64,000 nucleotides of DNA from an uncultured Corynebacterium sp. (GCF_946222305.1 NZ_CAMIHZ010000005.1:1-64000); one strand, 5' to 3'; positions 16,208 to 25,439 are shown, counted from the stretch's first letter. Notes: generated by a model not told the origin, from the letters alone. Program-made: numbers and translations.

Positions 16208-17968
16208 GTGGTAGCGAATAACTCGGTCGATTCCAACGAGGGATCCGAGAACGCAGCAGTGCGCAAGGTCGCTAAAAAGTCCGCAGCTGCGAAAAGCACA
16301 CGCAAGGTAGCGAAGAAAGCAACCGCAGCCAAAAAGGCAACCACTGCTAAGAAGGCCGCAACGGCTAAAAAGACGGTTGCGAAGAAGACCGCAGCTGCCA
16401 AGAAGGCCACAGCCGCGCAGACCGCAGAAGTTTCCGCTGCTACAGCTAGCGAGGCTGCAGCCGACAAGGCGACGGAGACTGCGACTACCGCCGGTTCGAC
16501 CGCAGCTGAGGCGACAACGGCAAAAAAGACCGCAAAGAAGTCTGTTGCTGCCAAAAAGACGGCGAAGAAGACTGCCAAAAAGACCGCAAAGAAAACTGCG
16601 AAGAAGTCCACTGCAGCGAAGAAGGCCACGGCTAAAAAGACCGCCGCCAAGAAGGCCACTAAGAAGGCTTCCACCAAGGCAGCTAAGGCCCAGGATACGG
16701 ATGAGCTGAACGAGAACGTTGACCTCGAGGCCACCAAGAATGACGCAGCGGATTCTACTGATGCCGATGCAGCCGATCCCGATGCCAAAAACGATGCCAT
16801 CGATCCCGATCTGGATGATGAACTCGCGGGAGAGTTCGACGAGGATCTGGATGACGACTTAGAAGACGATCTGGACGACGATCTCGAAGACGATTTGGTC
16901 GATGACCTCGACGAGGACGAAGAGGAAGAGGACGACGAGGAAGCAGAAAAGTCCGAAACCGCTGAGGAAGGAAAGGACGGCAGCTTCGTCTGGGACGAGG
17001 ACGAGTCCGCAGCCCTACGCCAAGCTCGCAAGGATGCAGAGCTGACGGCATCGGCCGACTCCGTTCGCGCTTACCTCAAACAGATCGGTAAGGTCGCGCT
17101 GCTCAACGCAGAGCAAGAAGTTAGCTTGGCCAAGCGCATCGAGGCCGGCTTGTACGCCGGTTACCGTTTGCAGGAAATCAAGGAATCCGGCGAGAAGCTC
17201 TCCCCTATGCATCGTCGCGACCTGCGCGAGATCGACCGCGATGGCCGTCGTGCGAAGAACCACCTGCTGGAGGCCAACCTTCGTCTGGTGGTTTCCCTTG
17301 CAAAGCGCTACACAGGCCGCGGTATGGCTTTCTTGGACCTCATCCAAGAAGGTAACTTGGGCTTGATCCGCGCGGTCGAAAAGTTCGACTACGTTAAGGG
17401 ATACAAGTTCTCCACCTACGCAACATGGTGGATTCGCCAAGCTATCACGCGTGCCATGGCCGATCAGGCCCGCACGATCCGTATCCCGGTCCACATGGTT
17501 GAGGTCATCAATAAACTGGGCCGTATCCAGCGCGAACTGCTGCAGGACCTCGGGCGCGAACCTTCCCCGGAGGAGCTGGCTCGCGAAATGGACATCACCG
17601 TGGACAAGGTGCTGGAGATCCAGCAATACGCCCGCGAACCCATTTCCCTAGACCAGACCATCGGCGACGAAGGCGACAGCCAGCTCGGCGACTTCATCGA
17701 GGACTCCGAAGCCGTCGTCGCGGTGGATGCCGTGTCCTTCACCCTGCTGCAGGATCAGCTGCAAGACGTGCTGCACACCCTGTCCGAGCGTGAAGCGGGC
17801 GTGGTCAAGCTGCGCTTCGGTCTTACCGATGGCATGCCGCGCACGTTAGATGAGATCGGTCAGGTCTACGGCGTCACCCGCGAACGCATCCGTCAGATCG
17901 AGTCCAAGACCATGTCCAAGCTACGCCACCCATCGCGCTCCCAGGTCCTGCGCGACTACTTGGACTAG
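16208..17968 (+). CDS. sigA: Primary RNA polymerase sigma factor SigA
   Basis: A 586-residue group 1 sigma factor. Residues 20-160 are a Lys/Ala-rich tract with many KKTA and AAKK repeats, resembling histone H1 tails. Residues 168-256 are strongly acidic (runs of Asp/Glu). The sigma core begins near 284 (SVRAYLKQIG, region 1.2) and contains region 2 (RLVVSLAKRYTGRGM, DLIQEGNLGLIRAVEKFDY, STYATWWIRQAI), region 3, and the region 4 helix-turn-helix LDEIGQVYGVTRERIRQIE. The start is GTG 16208, with AAGGAAAGG upstream. A basic N-terminus is known in actinobacterial SigA/HrdB; the length and regularity here are notable. Confidence 0.97.
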   Translation: MVANNSVDSNEGSENAAVRKVAKKSAAAKSTRKVAKKATAAKKATTAKKAATAKKTVAKKTAAAKKATAAQTAEVSAATASEAAADKATETATTAGSTAAEATTAKKTAKKSVAAKKTAKKTAKKTAKKTAKKSTAAKKATAKKTAAKKATKKASTKAAKAQDTDELNENVDLEATKNDAADSTDADAADPDAKNDAIDPDLDDELAGEFDEDLDDDLEDDLDDDLEDDLVDDLDEDEEEEDDEEAEKSETAEEGKDGSFVWDEDESAALRQARKDAELTASADSVRAYLKQIGKVALLNAEQEVSLAKRIEAGLYAGYRLQEIKESGEKLSPMHRRDLREIDRDGRRAKNHLLEANLRLVVSLAKRYTGRGMAFLDLIQEGNLGLIRAVEKFDYVKGYKFSTYATWWIRQAITRAMADQARTIRIPVHMVEVINKLGRIQRELLQDLGREPSPEELAREMDITVDKVLEIQQYAREPISLDQTIGDEGDSQLGDFIEDSEAVVAVDAVSFTLLQDQLQDVLHTLSEREAGVVKLRFGLTDGMPRTLDEIGQVYGVTRERIRQIESKTMSKLRHPSRSQVLRDYLD

Positions 17969-18004
17969 TCATCTCAACAAGCGGATTCGCCCCGTGCACA
18001 CACG

Positions 18005-18046
18005 AGCGCTGTCGTCCCCGCCTTCTCGGTGGTGGACGGCAGCGCT
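18005..18046 (+). terminator. Hairpin downstream of sigA, possible terminator
   Basis: AGCGCTGTCGTCC (18005-18017) pairs with GGACGGCAGCGCT (18034-18046) with one G:T pair and a 16-nt loop. It starts 37 bases after the sigA stop. The following T-tract is poor, so it may slow rather than fully stop transcription. Confidence 0.45.
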
Positions 18047-18143
18047 TAGTGCTGTCCCGGTATCCCTATCTTTCCTATCTGCTCGCGGCGCCATCCCCTC
18101 GCGCCTGCTCCCCCGCCGCCCCAGCCCGGTTAGGCAGGCTCGG

Positions 18144-18704
18144 ATGGATCGGAGGGATCTCACCTATCCTTCTTTTCTTGTCGACGCCACCAACCACCTA
18201 CACCGCGTCCCCACCGGACGACAGTTGAACCCGTTCCGGCGTTTCCACATCTTTTCGACAGTCTTAACCCGGCCCGGTACTGAGGCCGAGTTCAACGCTT
18301 TGGCCCACGGATTGCTCAGCGGAGCTGTTCACCGCACGGCGGGGGCCGCACTGGCCGAATATTCCGCACACTCCACTGATCGAATAGGCCCTGGGGACGT
18401 TGTGACCGTCACCTTCTGTGGTTTGAAGGCGCCGTGTCTGGTGCTGGAAGCGGGCGTCAGAAATAAAAAAGACCGAAAAAGAGACGCCGAGGCGCTAGTG
18501 GCGCGGCTGACCTACGGGACGCTGCCCGGGCATATGGAATGCGGGGAGGAATATTTCGAGCTGACTTACCGCGAAGGAGTTTTGACGGCGCGCGTGGTGG
18601 CTTTTTCACGAGCGGGTCGCTGGTTCACGCGCCTCGGCGGCCCGGCAGCACGGACGGTTCAGCGGTTAATGGCGCGGCGTTACGCAAGAGCGCTCCTGCG
18701 CTAA
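18144..18704 (+). CDS. DUF1990 family protein
   Basis: A 186-residue soluble protein of the DUF1990 family, function unknown. Conserved parts are LTYP near the start, the mid-protein segment GPGDVVTV.FCGLKAPCLVLE, and the C-terminal FELTYREGVLTARVVAFSRAGRWFTRLGGPAARTVQ. The frame is open back into sigA, but ATG 18144 (MDRRDLTYPSF) fits the family N-terminus. The ribosome binding site is weak. It lies just after sigA. Confidence 0.75.
   Translation: MDRRDLTYPSFLVDATNHLHRVPTGRQLNPFRRFHIFSTVLTRPGTEAEFNALAHGLLSGAVHRTAGAALAEYSAHSTDRIGPGDVVTVTFCGLKAPCLVLEAGVRNKKDRKRDAEALVARLTYGTLPGHMECGEEYFELTYREGVLTARVVAFSRAGRWFTRLGGPAARTVQRLMARRYARALLR
18171..18188 (+). repeat. Copy of the dispersed T-tract/GACGCC motif
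   Basis: TCTTTTCTTGTCGACGCC near the 5' end of the DUF1990 gene, followed by ACCA. Confidence 0.45.
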
Positions 18705-18750
18705 GTGAAAGCCTGCCAATTGTTCAGCAGCGTGCCCTCCGATCAAGCGC

Positions 18751-19122
18751 CTATCGGTTGAGCTTGTGGCACAGCTCGTGGGAGGCGTGACCTTCTTCCT
18801 CGCACTTCCGGGCCGCCTCGGCGGAGAAATTCGTAATGACGATGCTGGTGCCGACAGCGACAATCGCCAGTAGCACACCGATCGAAGGGTATACCTTCTG
18901 CTGGTCCCCGCGGATCGCCACGATCAGTGCGAGCAGCGCTACGACCAAGGCCACTACGGCGGCGACGATCCCTATGACCGGCATCATCGCAGCTGGGATC
19001 GCCAAAATTCCCAACACGAGGGCAGCGATGGACAAGCCGGAAACCTTCTGCTGCTGGACTTTCCGGCGTTTGATCTTCTTGGAGTTGTTCTCGCTCAAGT
19101 CAGAGTAATCACGAGATGGCAT
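18751..19122 (-). CDS. Small membrane protein (DUF4190-like)
   Basis: A 123-residue protein with a basic N-terminus (KKIKRRKVQQQK, 14-25) and three hydrophobic segments (about 28-48, 50-70 and 79-98), then a soluble tail with two cysteines (EEEGHASHELCHKL). The pattern GLSIAALVLGILA is typical of DUF4190-type proteins. No function can be assigned. Its stop is close to and convergent with the DUF1990 gene. Confidence 0.68.
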   Translation of the reverse strand: MPSRDYSDLSENNSKKIKRRKVQQQKVSGLSIAALVLGILAIPAAMMPVIGIVAAVVALVVALLALIVAIRGDQQKVYPSIGVLLAIVAVGTSIVITNFSAEAARKCEEEGHASHELCHKLNR

Positions 19123-19172
19123 GGGTGAAACGCTTCTCCTTCACGCGTTCGAGCGGTGGGTTGCGGTGAGCA

Positions 19173-20894
19173 TTACCAGTCCCGCAAGTACGCAATTCTA
19201 TCCCGCAGCTGCTGCGCTGTACACAGCGCCGTCGGTGGGCCACCACAATTCTTTCGCGCATCGTTGTGGATTTGCCCGTGAGGCTTGCCTGTGCGGGCGG
19301 ATTTCATCGCCACCAGCGCATTGAGCTCCTTGCGAAGCGCCGGTAGCTCCTCGCTGGCGACTCGGTTGCGGTGCAGCGCCGCACCAGAGCCCTCCGGCGC
19401 GTTCGCAATTGCTTCCTTTCGCCGGCGTTCCTCCTCTTCCCGCTGCTTGGCACGGGCTTCGATTTGGTCGGCTTGGCGCTGCTTCAGCAGGGTGCGCATC
19501 TGGTCGGCATCCAACAGCCCCGGCAGACCGAGGTACGCCTGCTCTTCTTCCGATCCGGCCACGGTGGTGCCATAGGTCGAACCATCGTAAATCAGCGATT
19601 CGAGCTCGGCCTCCGCACCCACGGACTCGTATCCGCGCTCCTCACCCGGCTCGTTCTTTTCCTGATTCGCGTCCTGCAGCGCCTGATCATCCCACCCCTC
19701 GTCCGGGCGATCGGGTTTACCCAGTACGTGGTTTCGTTGCCTTTCCATTTTTGACGCCAAGTCCAGCAACACCGGCACGGACGGGAGGAACACCGATGCC
19801 GACTCACCGGGGCGGCGGCTGCGCACAAAACGCCCGATGGCCTGCGCGAAAAACAACGGGGTAGCCGAGCTCGTAGCGTACACGCCGACTGCGAGTCGGG
19901 GCACGTCCACACCCTCGGAGACCATGCGGACGGCCACCATCCACTCATCCATGGAATCGGAAAATTCCTTGATGCGGTCGGAGGCGCCGACCTCATCGGA
20001 CAGCACGACCGTCACGGGTGTGGAGCTGATGGATTCTAGAATCTTGGCGTACGCGCGAGCGGTGGTCTTGTCAGTAGCGATAACCAAACCACCGGCATCC
20101 GGGGTGTGCTGCCGCAGCTGCAGCAATCGCGTGTGAGCGGCTTGCAGCACCGCGGGGATCCAATCGCCGCGGGGATCGAGCGCGGTTTTCCACGCCCGGG
20201 CGGTCTGTTCCTGGTTGAGGATTTCTCCCAGACGAGCTTCGAATTCTTCGCCGGCGCTGTTGCGCCACCGCGCTTGACCCGAATAGGCCAAGAACACCAC
20301 GGGGCGCACGACGTTGTCCTTGAGCGCTTCGGCATAGCCGTAGGTGTAGTCGGCGCTGGATTGCAGAGCGCTCTCGGCCCCATCGACGGATTCGTAGCGT
20401 ACGAAAGGAATTTGTGCGTCATCCGAGCGGAAAGGGGTACCGGTGAGAGCGAGGCGTCGTTCCGCATGGGCATAGGCCAGCCGCACACCATCGCCCCAGC
20501 TTTTCGCATCGCCGGCGTGGTGAATCTCATCTAGAATCACCAACGTCTTTTGGGCGGTAGCGACCTGGTAGTGCTTGGTTGGCTTCATGCCGACCTGGGC
20601 GTAAGTGACCGCCACTCCGTGGTACGACCGGTTGAATGGGGAAGAGTTCGTAAATTCCGGGTCGATTGCGATCCCCTGCGCCGCAGCGGACTGCGACCAC
20701 TGGACTTTGAGGTGTTCGGTGGGCACCACGATGACTAACCGCTGAACAACACGGGTCTCCAGCAACAGTCGTGCCAAAGTCAGGGCGAAGGTAGTTTTAC
20801 CGGCGCCCGGGGTCGCTACTGCAAGGAAGTCCTTGGGTTGTTCAGCGATGTATTTATCGAGTGCCTCCTGCTGCCACGCGCGGAGGTGTTTCAT
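19173..20894 (-). CDS. DEAD/DEAH-type superfamily 2 helicase
   Basis: A 573-residue SF2 ATPase. Walker A is ATPGAGKT (27-34), Walker B is DEIHHAG, motif III-like TGTPFRSD follows, and the C-terminal RecA lobe has MVSEGVDVPRL and QAIGRFVRSRRPGE (motifs V and VI). The C-terminal 150 residues are charged and coiled, ending with a basic segment. This type of UvrB/RecG-like helicase next to DUF3039 is common in actinobacteria; its substrate is not known. A motif copy lies inside it near 19751. Confidence 0.87.
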   Translation of the reverse strand: MKHLRAWQQEALDKYIAEQPKDFLAVATPGAGKTTFALTLARLLLETRVVQRLVIVVPTEHLKVQWSQSAAAQGIAIDPEFTNSSPFNRSYHGVAVTYAQVGMKPTKHYQVATAQKTLVILDEIHHAGDAKSWGDGVRLAYAHAERRLALTGTPFRSDDAQIPFVRYESVDGAESALQSSADYTYGYAEALKDNVVRPVVFLAYSGQARWRNSAGEEFEARLGEILNQEQTARAWKTALDPRGDWIPAVLQAAHTRLLQLRQHTPDAGGLVIATDKTTARAYAKILESISSTPVTVVLSDEVGASDRIKEFSDSMDEWMVAVRMVSEGVDVPRLAVGVYATSSATPLFFAQAIGRFVRSRRPGESASVFLPSVPVLLDLASKMERQRNHVLGKPDRPDEGWDDQALQDANQEKNEPGEERGYESVGAEAELESLIYDGSTYGTTVAGSEEEQAYLGLPGLLDADQMRTLLKQRQADQIEARAKQREEEERRRKEAIANAPEGSGAALHRNRVASEELPALRKELNALVAMKSARTGKPHGQIHNDARKNCGGPPTALCTAQQLRDRIAYLRDW

Positions 20895-20956
20895 CGCTTC
20901 TTTCTCGTTAAATCGGTCGTGTGGAAGGCGGTTGGGAGGGTTAGAAGATTCCTACC

Positions 20957-21199
20957 CTACCGCTTGCGTAGAGACTGGTAGATCTGCTCGCAATCGGGGC
21001 ATACCGGGGAACCCGGCTTGGCCTGCTTGCGCACGGGGAAAGTTTCGCCGCACAACGCCACAACGACCTTTCCGGCCACTGCGGATTCGATGATCTCGTT
21101 CTTCTTCACGTAGTGGAAGAACTTCGGGGTATCGTCATCCGTCGTCTGGTCGGTGCGCACATCGGGGCGCTCAATGGTGGTTGTACTTGGGTTACTCAC
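20957..21199 (-). CDS. DUF3039 family protein
   Basis: An 80-residue protein of the DUF3039 family, function unknown. It contains a possible zinc site made by one cysteine in VVALCGE and the CPDC pair near the C-terminus (PVCPDCEQIYQSL). It lies immediately upstream of the helicase gene on the same strand and is divergent from DUF3099; its start region lies within 60 bases of that gene. Confidence 0.8.
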   Translation of the reverse strand: MSNPSTTTIERPDVRTDQTTDDDTPKFFHYVKKNEIIESAVAGKVVVALCGETFPVRKQAKPGSPVCPDCEQIYQSLRKR

Positions 21200-21249
21200 A
21201 GTGCCCCATTGTGCCCCTCAACGCATGCGTTTTCCAACTAAGGACTAGC

Positions 21250-21837
21250 GTGGGTTCCATGGCGGCTCAGAAACAACGCGGTGCATCACCTGCCTCTCGC
21301 CCGGCGCGGCGGGGCAAGCACACCGTCAACCTGATTACCGACGCCAAACGCTCCCGCTTAGAGGGATGGCACCACAGGCGTCGGTTGTATGCGGTGCTGC
21401 AATTAATGCGTTTGCCTGTCCTCATGGCTGCCGGGATTGCAATGTGGCTGACGAACAATGTGGCGTTGTCGGTTGCCATTGCGGTGATCTCCCTTCCCTT
21501 GCCCTGGGTGGCGGTGTTGCTTGCCAACGAAACCGGCGAAGTTGATAAACAGGAACGCAAGATCTACAAACCGGCCGTCGTTCGCGCGAACCGGGAGGCC
21601 ATGGATCTGAATCGGGGCTTGCACAGTGGCACACATCCACAACGCGTATTGGAGTCCTCGCGGACCGAATCCAGTGGAGATAGGGAAATTATCATCGTGG
21701 ATGCCGATGATGACGTCACTGCTGGCGATGGTGACCTGAAAAGTTCTGGCGCTGTTGTCACCAATGCCAGTGAAACAGATGCAGATGTACAGAAGGCACC
21801 CCGGCAGGCGGAAGATGAGCCGGAGGACAAAGAATGA
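21250..21837 (+). CDS. DUF3099 membrane protein
   Basis: About 195 residues. A basic N-terminus (RGKHTVNLITDAKRSRLEGWHHRRRLY) precedes two hydrophobic helices (about 55-72 and 74-95) and a long acidic, non-conserved C-terminal tail. DUF3099 proteins have no known role. The start is either GTG 21250, which has AAGGA five bases upstream, or ATG 21259 (MAAQKQRG); the frame is open farther upstream without support. Its stop overlaps the next gene's ATG (ATGA at 21834-21837). Confidence 0.76.
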   Translation: MGSMAAQKQRGASPASRPARRGKHTVNLITDAKRSRLEGWHHRRRLYAVLQLMRLPVLMAAGIAMWLTNNVALSVAIAVISLPLPWVAVLLANETGEVDKQERKIYKPAVVRANREAMDLNRGLHSGTHPQRVLESSRTESSGDREIIIVDADDDVTAGDGDLKSSGAVVTNASETDADVQKAPRQAEDEPEDKE

Positions 21838-23597
21838 ACGGCAACGAAGGGCGACGAGTGACCACTGACAATTTTTTTGCCGACCTCGACCGTGCAGTAT
21901 CGGTCCTCGAGAGTCACGGCTACGGTTCCGACATGGTCACCCAAGTCCTGGGCGAGCACGGCATGGCTGCGGTGAATTCCCGGAATTACGCTGCAGCCCG
22001 GTGGTATGCGTGTAGCCCGCACGGCAATTCAGTCGACGGGCAGGATGCGGCTTCAGCAGCGGATTCTCCCACCGGTGGTACTCCCCCGGTCAGTGACGTA
22101 CGACTCGCCGTGGTTTTGGGCTGTTATCTGCGCGAGCCCCTTCCCCAAGCCGATTGGGAAGCTATCTTCGGCGCGGAACTAACCGCGGATCTTGGAAACA
22201 GCGGTGTAATCCTTAAGGGGCGTTTGCAGGCTGATATCCGTCCAATTTCAGCTCCTGCCCACGGGCCCGCTGAGGTTCTGCTTGTCAGCGATCCCGATGC
22301 GGCTGCCGAGCCCCAGACCCCCACCGCAGAGCACGTCCCCGGAGCTGGGAATGCCAGCATGTCTTTGCTCAACATGATTGCCCCTATTGATGCTGGTGAT
22401 ATCGATTCTGGTTCCTCACAGGCTGGGGACGATTCTTCCGGTGTGACGGAAATTCTCGATTTGGGTTGCGGATCTGGCGTGCTGTCGCTGCTCTTGGCCG
22501 CTAGCTATCCACACGTCCAGGTAACCGGTACGGATCTTTCTGAGCGTGCCTTGGCGTTTGCGGAGCTGGGGCGCGTGTCTGGGAACAGCGGCGTCGACAC
22601 CAAAGAAAAGACCGACAAGCCCAATGCCAACCGCGCCAGCAACACAGAGTGGCTCCGCGGCAATTGGTTCGATCCGGTAGATGGTCGACAGTTCGATGTG
22701 ATTGTGAGCAACCCTCCGTTTGTGATGGCTCCGCCTGCCCGCGAAGAGGCCAAGACGTATCGCGAATCTGGTTTGGACTTGGATGGGGCCAGCGCATTGG
22801 TGGTTGGTGAGGTGTCTGATTACCTCCACGAAGGCGGGCGCGCGCACCTATTGGCCGGATGGGCGCTGCGGGGAGAAGAATCGGCTGCGCAACGGGTCTC
22901 CGCGTGGTTGCCGGGGCACGGTGTGCGGGCATGGGTCGTGCAGCGGGAGCTGATTGATATTGCCGAATACGTCACCACGTGGTTGCGCGACGAGGGGGTG
23001 GATGTACGAACCGCGGAGGGCGCAGCGCGCGTTGCAGAGTGGCTGGATTACCTGGCGCGTTTCGATGTGACTCGTATTGGCATGGGATATGTGCACGTGG
23101 AGAAACTCGAAACCGAGGCACCTTCCGAGGTTACCTTTGAGGTCATGGATCAGCCGTTACCCGCGGGCACCTTCCTAGGGCATGAGGTAAGTGAGTGGTT
23201 TGCCCGTGCAAGATGGTTGGCTGAGATCAACCACGAGGAGCTGCTGGACTCAACATTTGCTGTGCGCCCCGGGGTTGCCATCGAAAGAGTCGAGGTAGCC
23301 GATACCGACGAGGGCCAAGGCTTTACAGAGTTCACGATGAAGCTCAGCCGCACCGATGGGCCGGCGTGGTCGCATGAGATCGATGCCCATGTGCGAGCTA
23401 TCATCAGCGGTCTGCATCCGCAAGGGTTGGCCTTGCGAGATGTTATCGATCTCTATTGCACGGTGCAGGGCTTGGACTCCGATTCTATTTCCGACGCCCT
23501 CGTTCCCATCGTGATCGATCTGATTAGGCACGGGTTTTTGTTGCCCCCCTGCCCTGATGGAAGAGCTGTAGCTAAACGCGAGGAGAAGAAACTTTGA
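21834..23597 (+). CDS. SAM-dependent methyltransferase, N6-adenine/glutamine type
   Basis: A 587-residue protein with a central class I methyltransferase fold: SAM motif ILDLGCGSGVLSL and the catalytic NPPF motif (VIVSNPPFVM), which is seen in enzymes that methylate amide or exocyclic amino nitrogens (HemK, RsmC, TrmN6). An N-terminal domain (about 1-110) and a C-terminal domain (about 390-580) flank it, as in the actinobacterial DUF7059/DUF7782 methyltransferases. Two low-complexity inserts (about 160-205 and 255-275) are not conserved. Target unknown. It is coupled to DUF3099 upstream and to dtd downstream. Confidence 0.83.
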   Translation: MNGNEGRRVTTDNFFADLDRAVSVLESHGYGSDMVTQVLGEHGMAAVNSRNYAAARWYACSPHGNSVDGQDAASAADSPTGGTPPVSDVRLAVVLGCYLREPLPQADWEAIFGAELTADLGNSGVILKGRLQADIRPISAPAHGPAEVLLVSDPDAAAEPQTPTAEHVPGAGNASMSLLNMIAPIDAGDIDSGSSQAGDDSSGVTEILDLGCGSGVLSLLLAASYPHVQVTGTDLSERALAFAELGRVSGNSGVDTKEKTDKPNANRASNTEWLRGNWFDPVDGRQFDVIVSNPPFVMAPPAREEAKTYRESGLDLDGASALVVGEVSDYLHEGGRAHLLAGWALRGEESAAQRVSAWLPGHGVRAWVVQRELIDIAEYVTTWLRDEGVDVRTAEGAARVAEWLDYLARFDVTRIGMGYVHVEKLETEAPSEVTFEVMDQPLPAGTFLGHEVSEWFARARWLAEINHEELLDSTFAVRPGVAIERVEVADTDEGQGFTEFTMKLSRTDGPAWSHEIDAHVRAIISGLHPQGLALRDVIDLYCTVQGLDSDSISDALVPIVIDLIRHGFLLPPCPDGRAVAKREEKKL

Positions 23598-24061
23598 AAG
23601 CAGTGGTATCAACTGTCAGCGAAGCCAACGTCACCGTGGACGGTCAAAAGATCGCCGAAGTCACCGGACCCGCCTTGCTGGCGCTTATCGGCGCGGGACG
23701 CGAAGATTCTGCGGACAGTTGGGAAACGATGGCACGCAAAATCGCCGAACTTCGCCTCTTCCCCGCCGAAGACAGCGAAATGCAAGCCCCTCATTGGGGA
23801 GGCACTCGACAAGCGTCTATCGAGGAGGTCGGCGGCAGCGTTTTGCTGGTTAGCCAATTCACTCTGATGGGACGGACGGCCAAGGGCAGGCGGCCTTCTT
23901 GGTCAGACGCCGCCCCATCCGCCGAAGCGGAACCAGTGATCGAAAAGATTCGCGCGGAATTGTCTCGGCGTGGAATACATGTAGAAACAGGTCAATTCGG
24001 TGCAAACATGGCAGTCAGTTCCATTAACCAAGGCCCTTTTACGGTTTTGATTGATTGCTAA
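23594..24061 (+). CDS. dtd: D-aminoacyl-tRNA deacylase
   Basis: A 155-residue Dtd that removes D-amino acids (and glycine from tRNA-Ala) from mischarged tRNAs. The Ser-Gln-Phe-Thr motif in LLVSQFTLMGRTAKGRRPSW and the C-terminal Gly-cisPro motif (NQGPFT) are present. The start is TTG 23594, which overlaps the preceding stop (TTGA) and gives the canonical MKAVV N-terminus; GAGGAG lies just upstream. The usual QRV after MRAVV is STV here. The place before sigB is conserved in corynebacteria. Confidence 0.92.
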   Translation: MKAVVSTVSEANVTVDGQKIAEVTGPALLALIGAGREDSADSWETMARKIAELRLFPAEDSEMQAPHWGGTRQASIEEVGGSVLLVSQFTLMGRTAKGRRPSWSDAAPSAEAEPVIEKIRAELSRRGIHVETGQFGANMAVSSINQGPFTVLIDC

Positions 24062-24138
24062 AAACGCAGGTCGTAACCCTGAAGACTTGAAGGTGCCCCA
24101 TAAGGGGGTATCCACCGGCCGAGGGAACACGGCTATTC

Positions 24139-24166
24139 GGAACATTTCAGACTGGTTGTCCGTTGA
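24139..24166 (+). promoter_or_regulatory. Putative SigH-type promoter for sigB
   Basis: GGAACA (24139-24144), a 16-base spacer, and CGTTGA (24161-24166) match the stress-sigma SigH pattern GGAAta-N16-20-cGTTga known from C. glutamicum. It lies 68 bases before the sigB start. This would put the group 2 sigma factor under oxidative or heat stress control. Confidence 0.6.
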
Positions 24167-24233
24167 GCATGTAGAACTTAACGAAGTTTTAAAATCAATA
24201 CTCACCCAGCCCCTCCAGGAGGAGATCAGCGCA

Positions 24234-25247
24234 ATGAGCAACTCCATGTACGACAACATGGCGGGCGTAAGCGATTCCGATGATCGCGAAGGCGGACAGA
24301 CCGAAGACAAGGGCCGCCGACGGGGCAATAACGAAAATCCCTCTGCTGACTTGGTACGCGTGTACCTCAATGGCATCGGTAAAACGGCACTGTTGACCGC
24401 CGATGACGAGGTTGAATTGTCGCAGCGTATTGAGGTCGGCTTGTACGCAGAGCACCTTTTGAAAAACAGCACGGATCTCACCCGCGCGCGGAAGCGCGAT
24501 CTGAAGATCCTAGCTCGTGAGGGCAAGGCCGCTCGCAGCCACCTGTTGGAAGCTAACCTGCGCCTCGTGGTTTCTCTGGCCAAGCGCTACACCGGCCGCG
24601 GAATGCCGTTGTTGGATCTCATCCAGGAAGGCAACTTGGGCCTGATCCGCGCGATGGAGAAGTTCGACTACACCAAAGGCTTCAAGTTCTCGACGTATGC
24701 CACGTGGTGGATTCGCCAAGCCATTACCCGCGGTATGGCCGATCAGTCGCGCACCATCCGCCTCCCAGTGCACCTCGTGGAGCAGGTAAACAAGCTGTCG
24801 CGCATCAAGCGTGAGATGTACCAACACTTGGGACGCGAGGCGACGAACGAGGAGCTCTCTGAAGAGTCTGGAATCGATGAGTCCAAGATCGAGCTGCTGC
24901 TGAAGCAATCACGTGATCCAGTGAGCCTGGATATGCCAGTCGGCTCCGATGAGGAAGCTCCCTTGGGCGACTTCATCGAGGATTCCGATGCCACCGATGC
25001 GGAAGCTGCTGTCGTCGCTTCTCTGCGCCACTCGGATGTACGTGCTGTGCTGGGAACCTTGGAAGAGCGCGAGCAAGACGTCATCAAGCTCCGCTACGGC
25101 CTTGACGATGGAATGCCGCGCACACTGGATCAGATTGGTCGCCGTTTCGGACTGTCCCGCGAACGCGTGCGCCAGATCGAGCGTGAAGTGATGGCTAAGC
25201 TACGTGAAGGTCACCGCGCGGACAAGCTGCGTGAGTACGCGGTGTAG
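24234..25247 (+). CDS. sigB: Group 2 (non-essential) sigma factor SigB
   Basis: A 337-residue SigA-like sigma factor used in transition and stress phases. Region 1.2 begins at ADLVRVYLNGIGK, region 2 includes RLVVSLAKRYTGRGMPLLDLIQEGNLGLIRAMEKFDY and STYATWWIRQAITRGMADQSRTIRLPVH, and region 4 has the helix-turn-helix LDQIGRRFGLSRERVRQIE. It lacks the long basic/acidic N-terminus of SigA. ATG 24234 has a strong AGGAGGAG (24217-24224); the in-frame region upstream overlaps dtd and is not coding. It precedes dtxR. Confidence 0.96.
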   Translation: MSNSMYDNMAGVSDSDDREGGQTEDKGRRRGNNENPSADLVRVYLNGIGKTALLTADDEVELSQRIEVGLYAEHLLKNSTDLTRARKRDLKILAREGKAARSHLLEANLRLVVSLAKRYTGRGMPLLDLIQEGNLGLIRAMEKFDYTKGFKFSTYATWWIRQAITRGMADQSRTIRLPVHLVEQVNKLSRIKREMYQHLGREATNEELSEESGIDESKIELLLKQSRDPVSLDMPVGSDEEAPLGDFIEDSDATDAEAAVVASLRHSDVRAVLGTLEEREQDVIKLRYGLDDGMPRTLDQIGRRFGLSRERVRQIEREVMAKLREGHRADKLREYAV

Positions 25248-25335
25248 TTCTCGCGTCACCAACAAAGTTCCCACGCCGTTTACCGGTTGGGGTGGGGTTG
25301 TGGACGGAAGTTCATAGCCTTGCCCGCCAAATTGC

Positions 25336-25372
25336 AGGTGGTTTGATCAGCTCTCAGCCGATCGGGCCACCT
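25336..25372 (+). terminator. Weak hairpin between sigB and dtxR
   Basis: AGGTGG (25336-25341) and CCACCT (25367-25372) enclose a partly paired loop and are followed by TTTACG. It is a possible terminator for sigB, just before the dtxR promoter region. Confidence 0.35.
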
Positions 25373-25439
25373 TTACGTGTATCTTGAATAGGTACGTTAA
25401 CTCCTAGATTCTCTAATGATCCGGAAAGGTGTATCGCTC

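Noticed and set aside
16054..17031. A serine-rich antisense frame opposite sigA
   Set aside because: Poly-Ser/Phe/Ala sequence is the complement of the Asp/Glu and Lys/Ala tracts of SigA; it is a composition artefact.
24051..24233. N-terminal extension of sigB overlapping dtd
   Set aside because: The strong AGGAGGAG before ATG 24234 and the family length fix the start; the upstream part contains the promoter.
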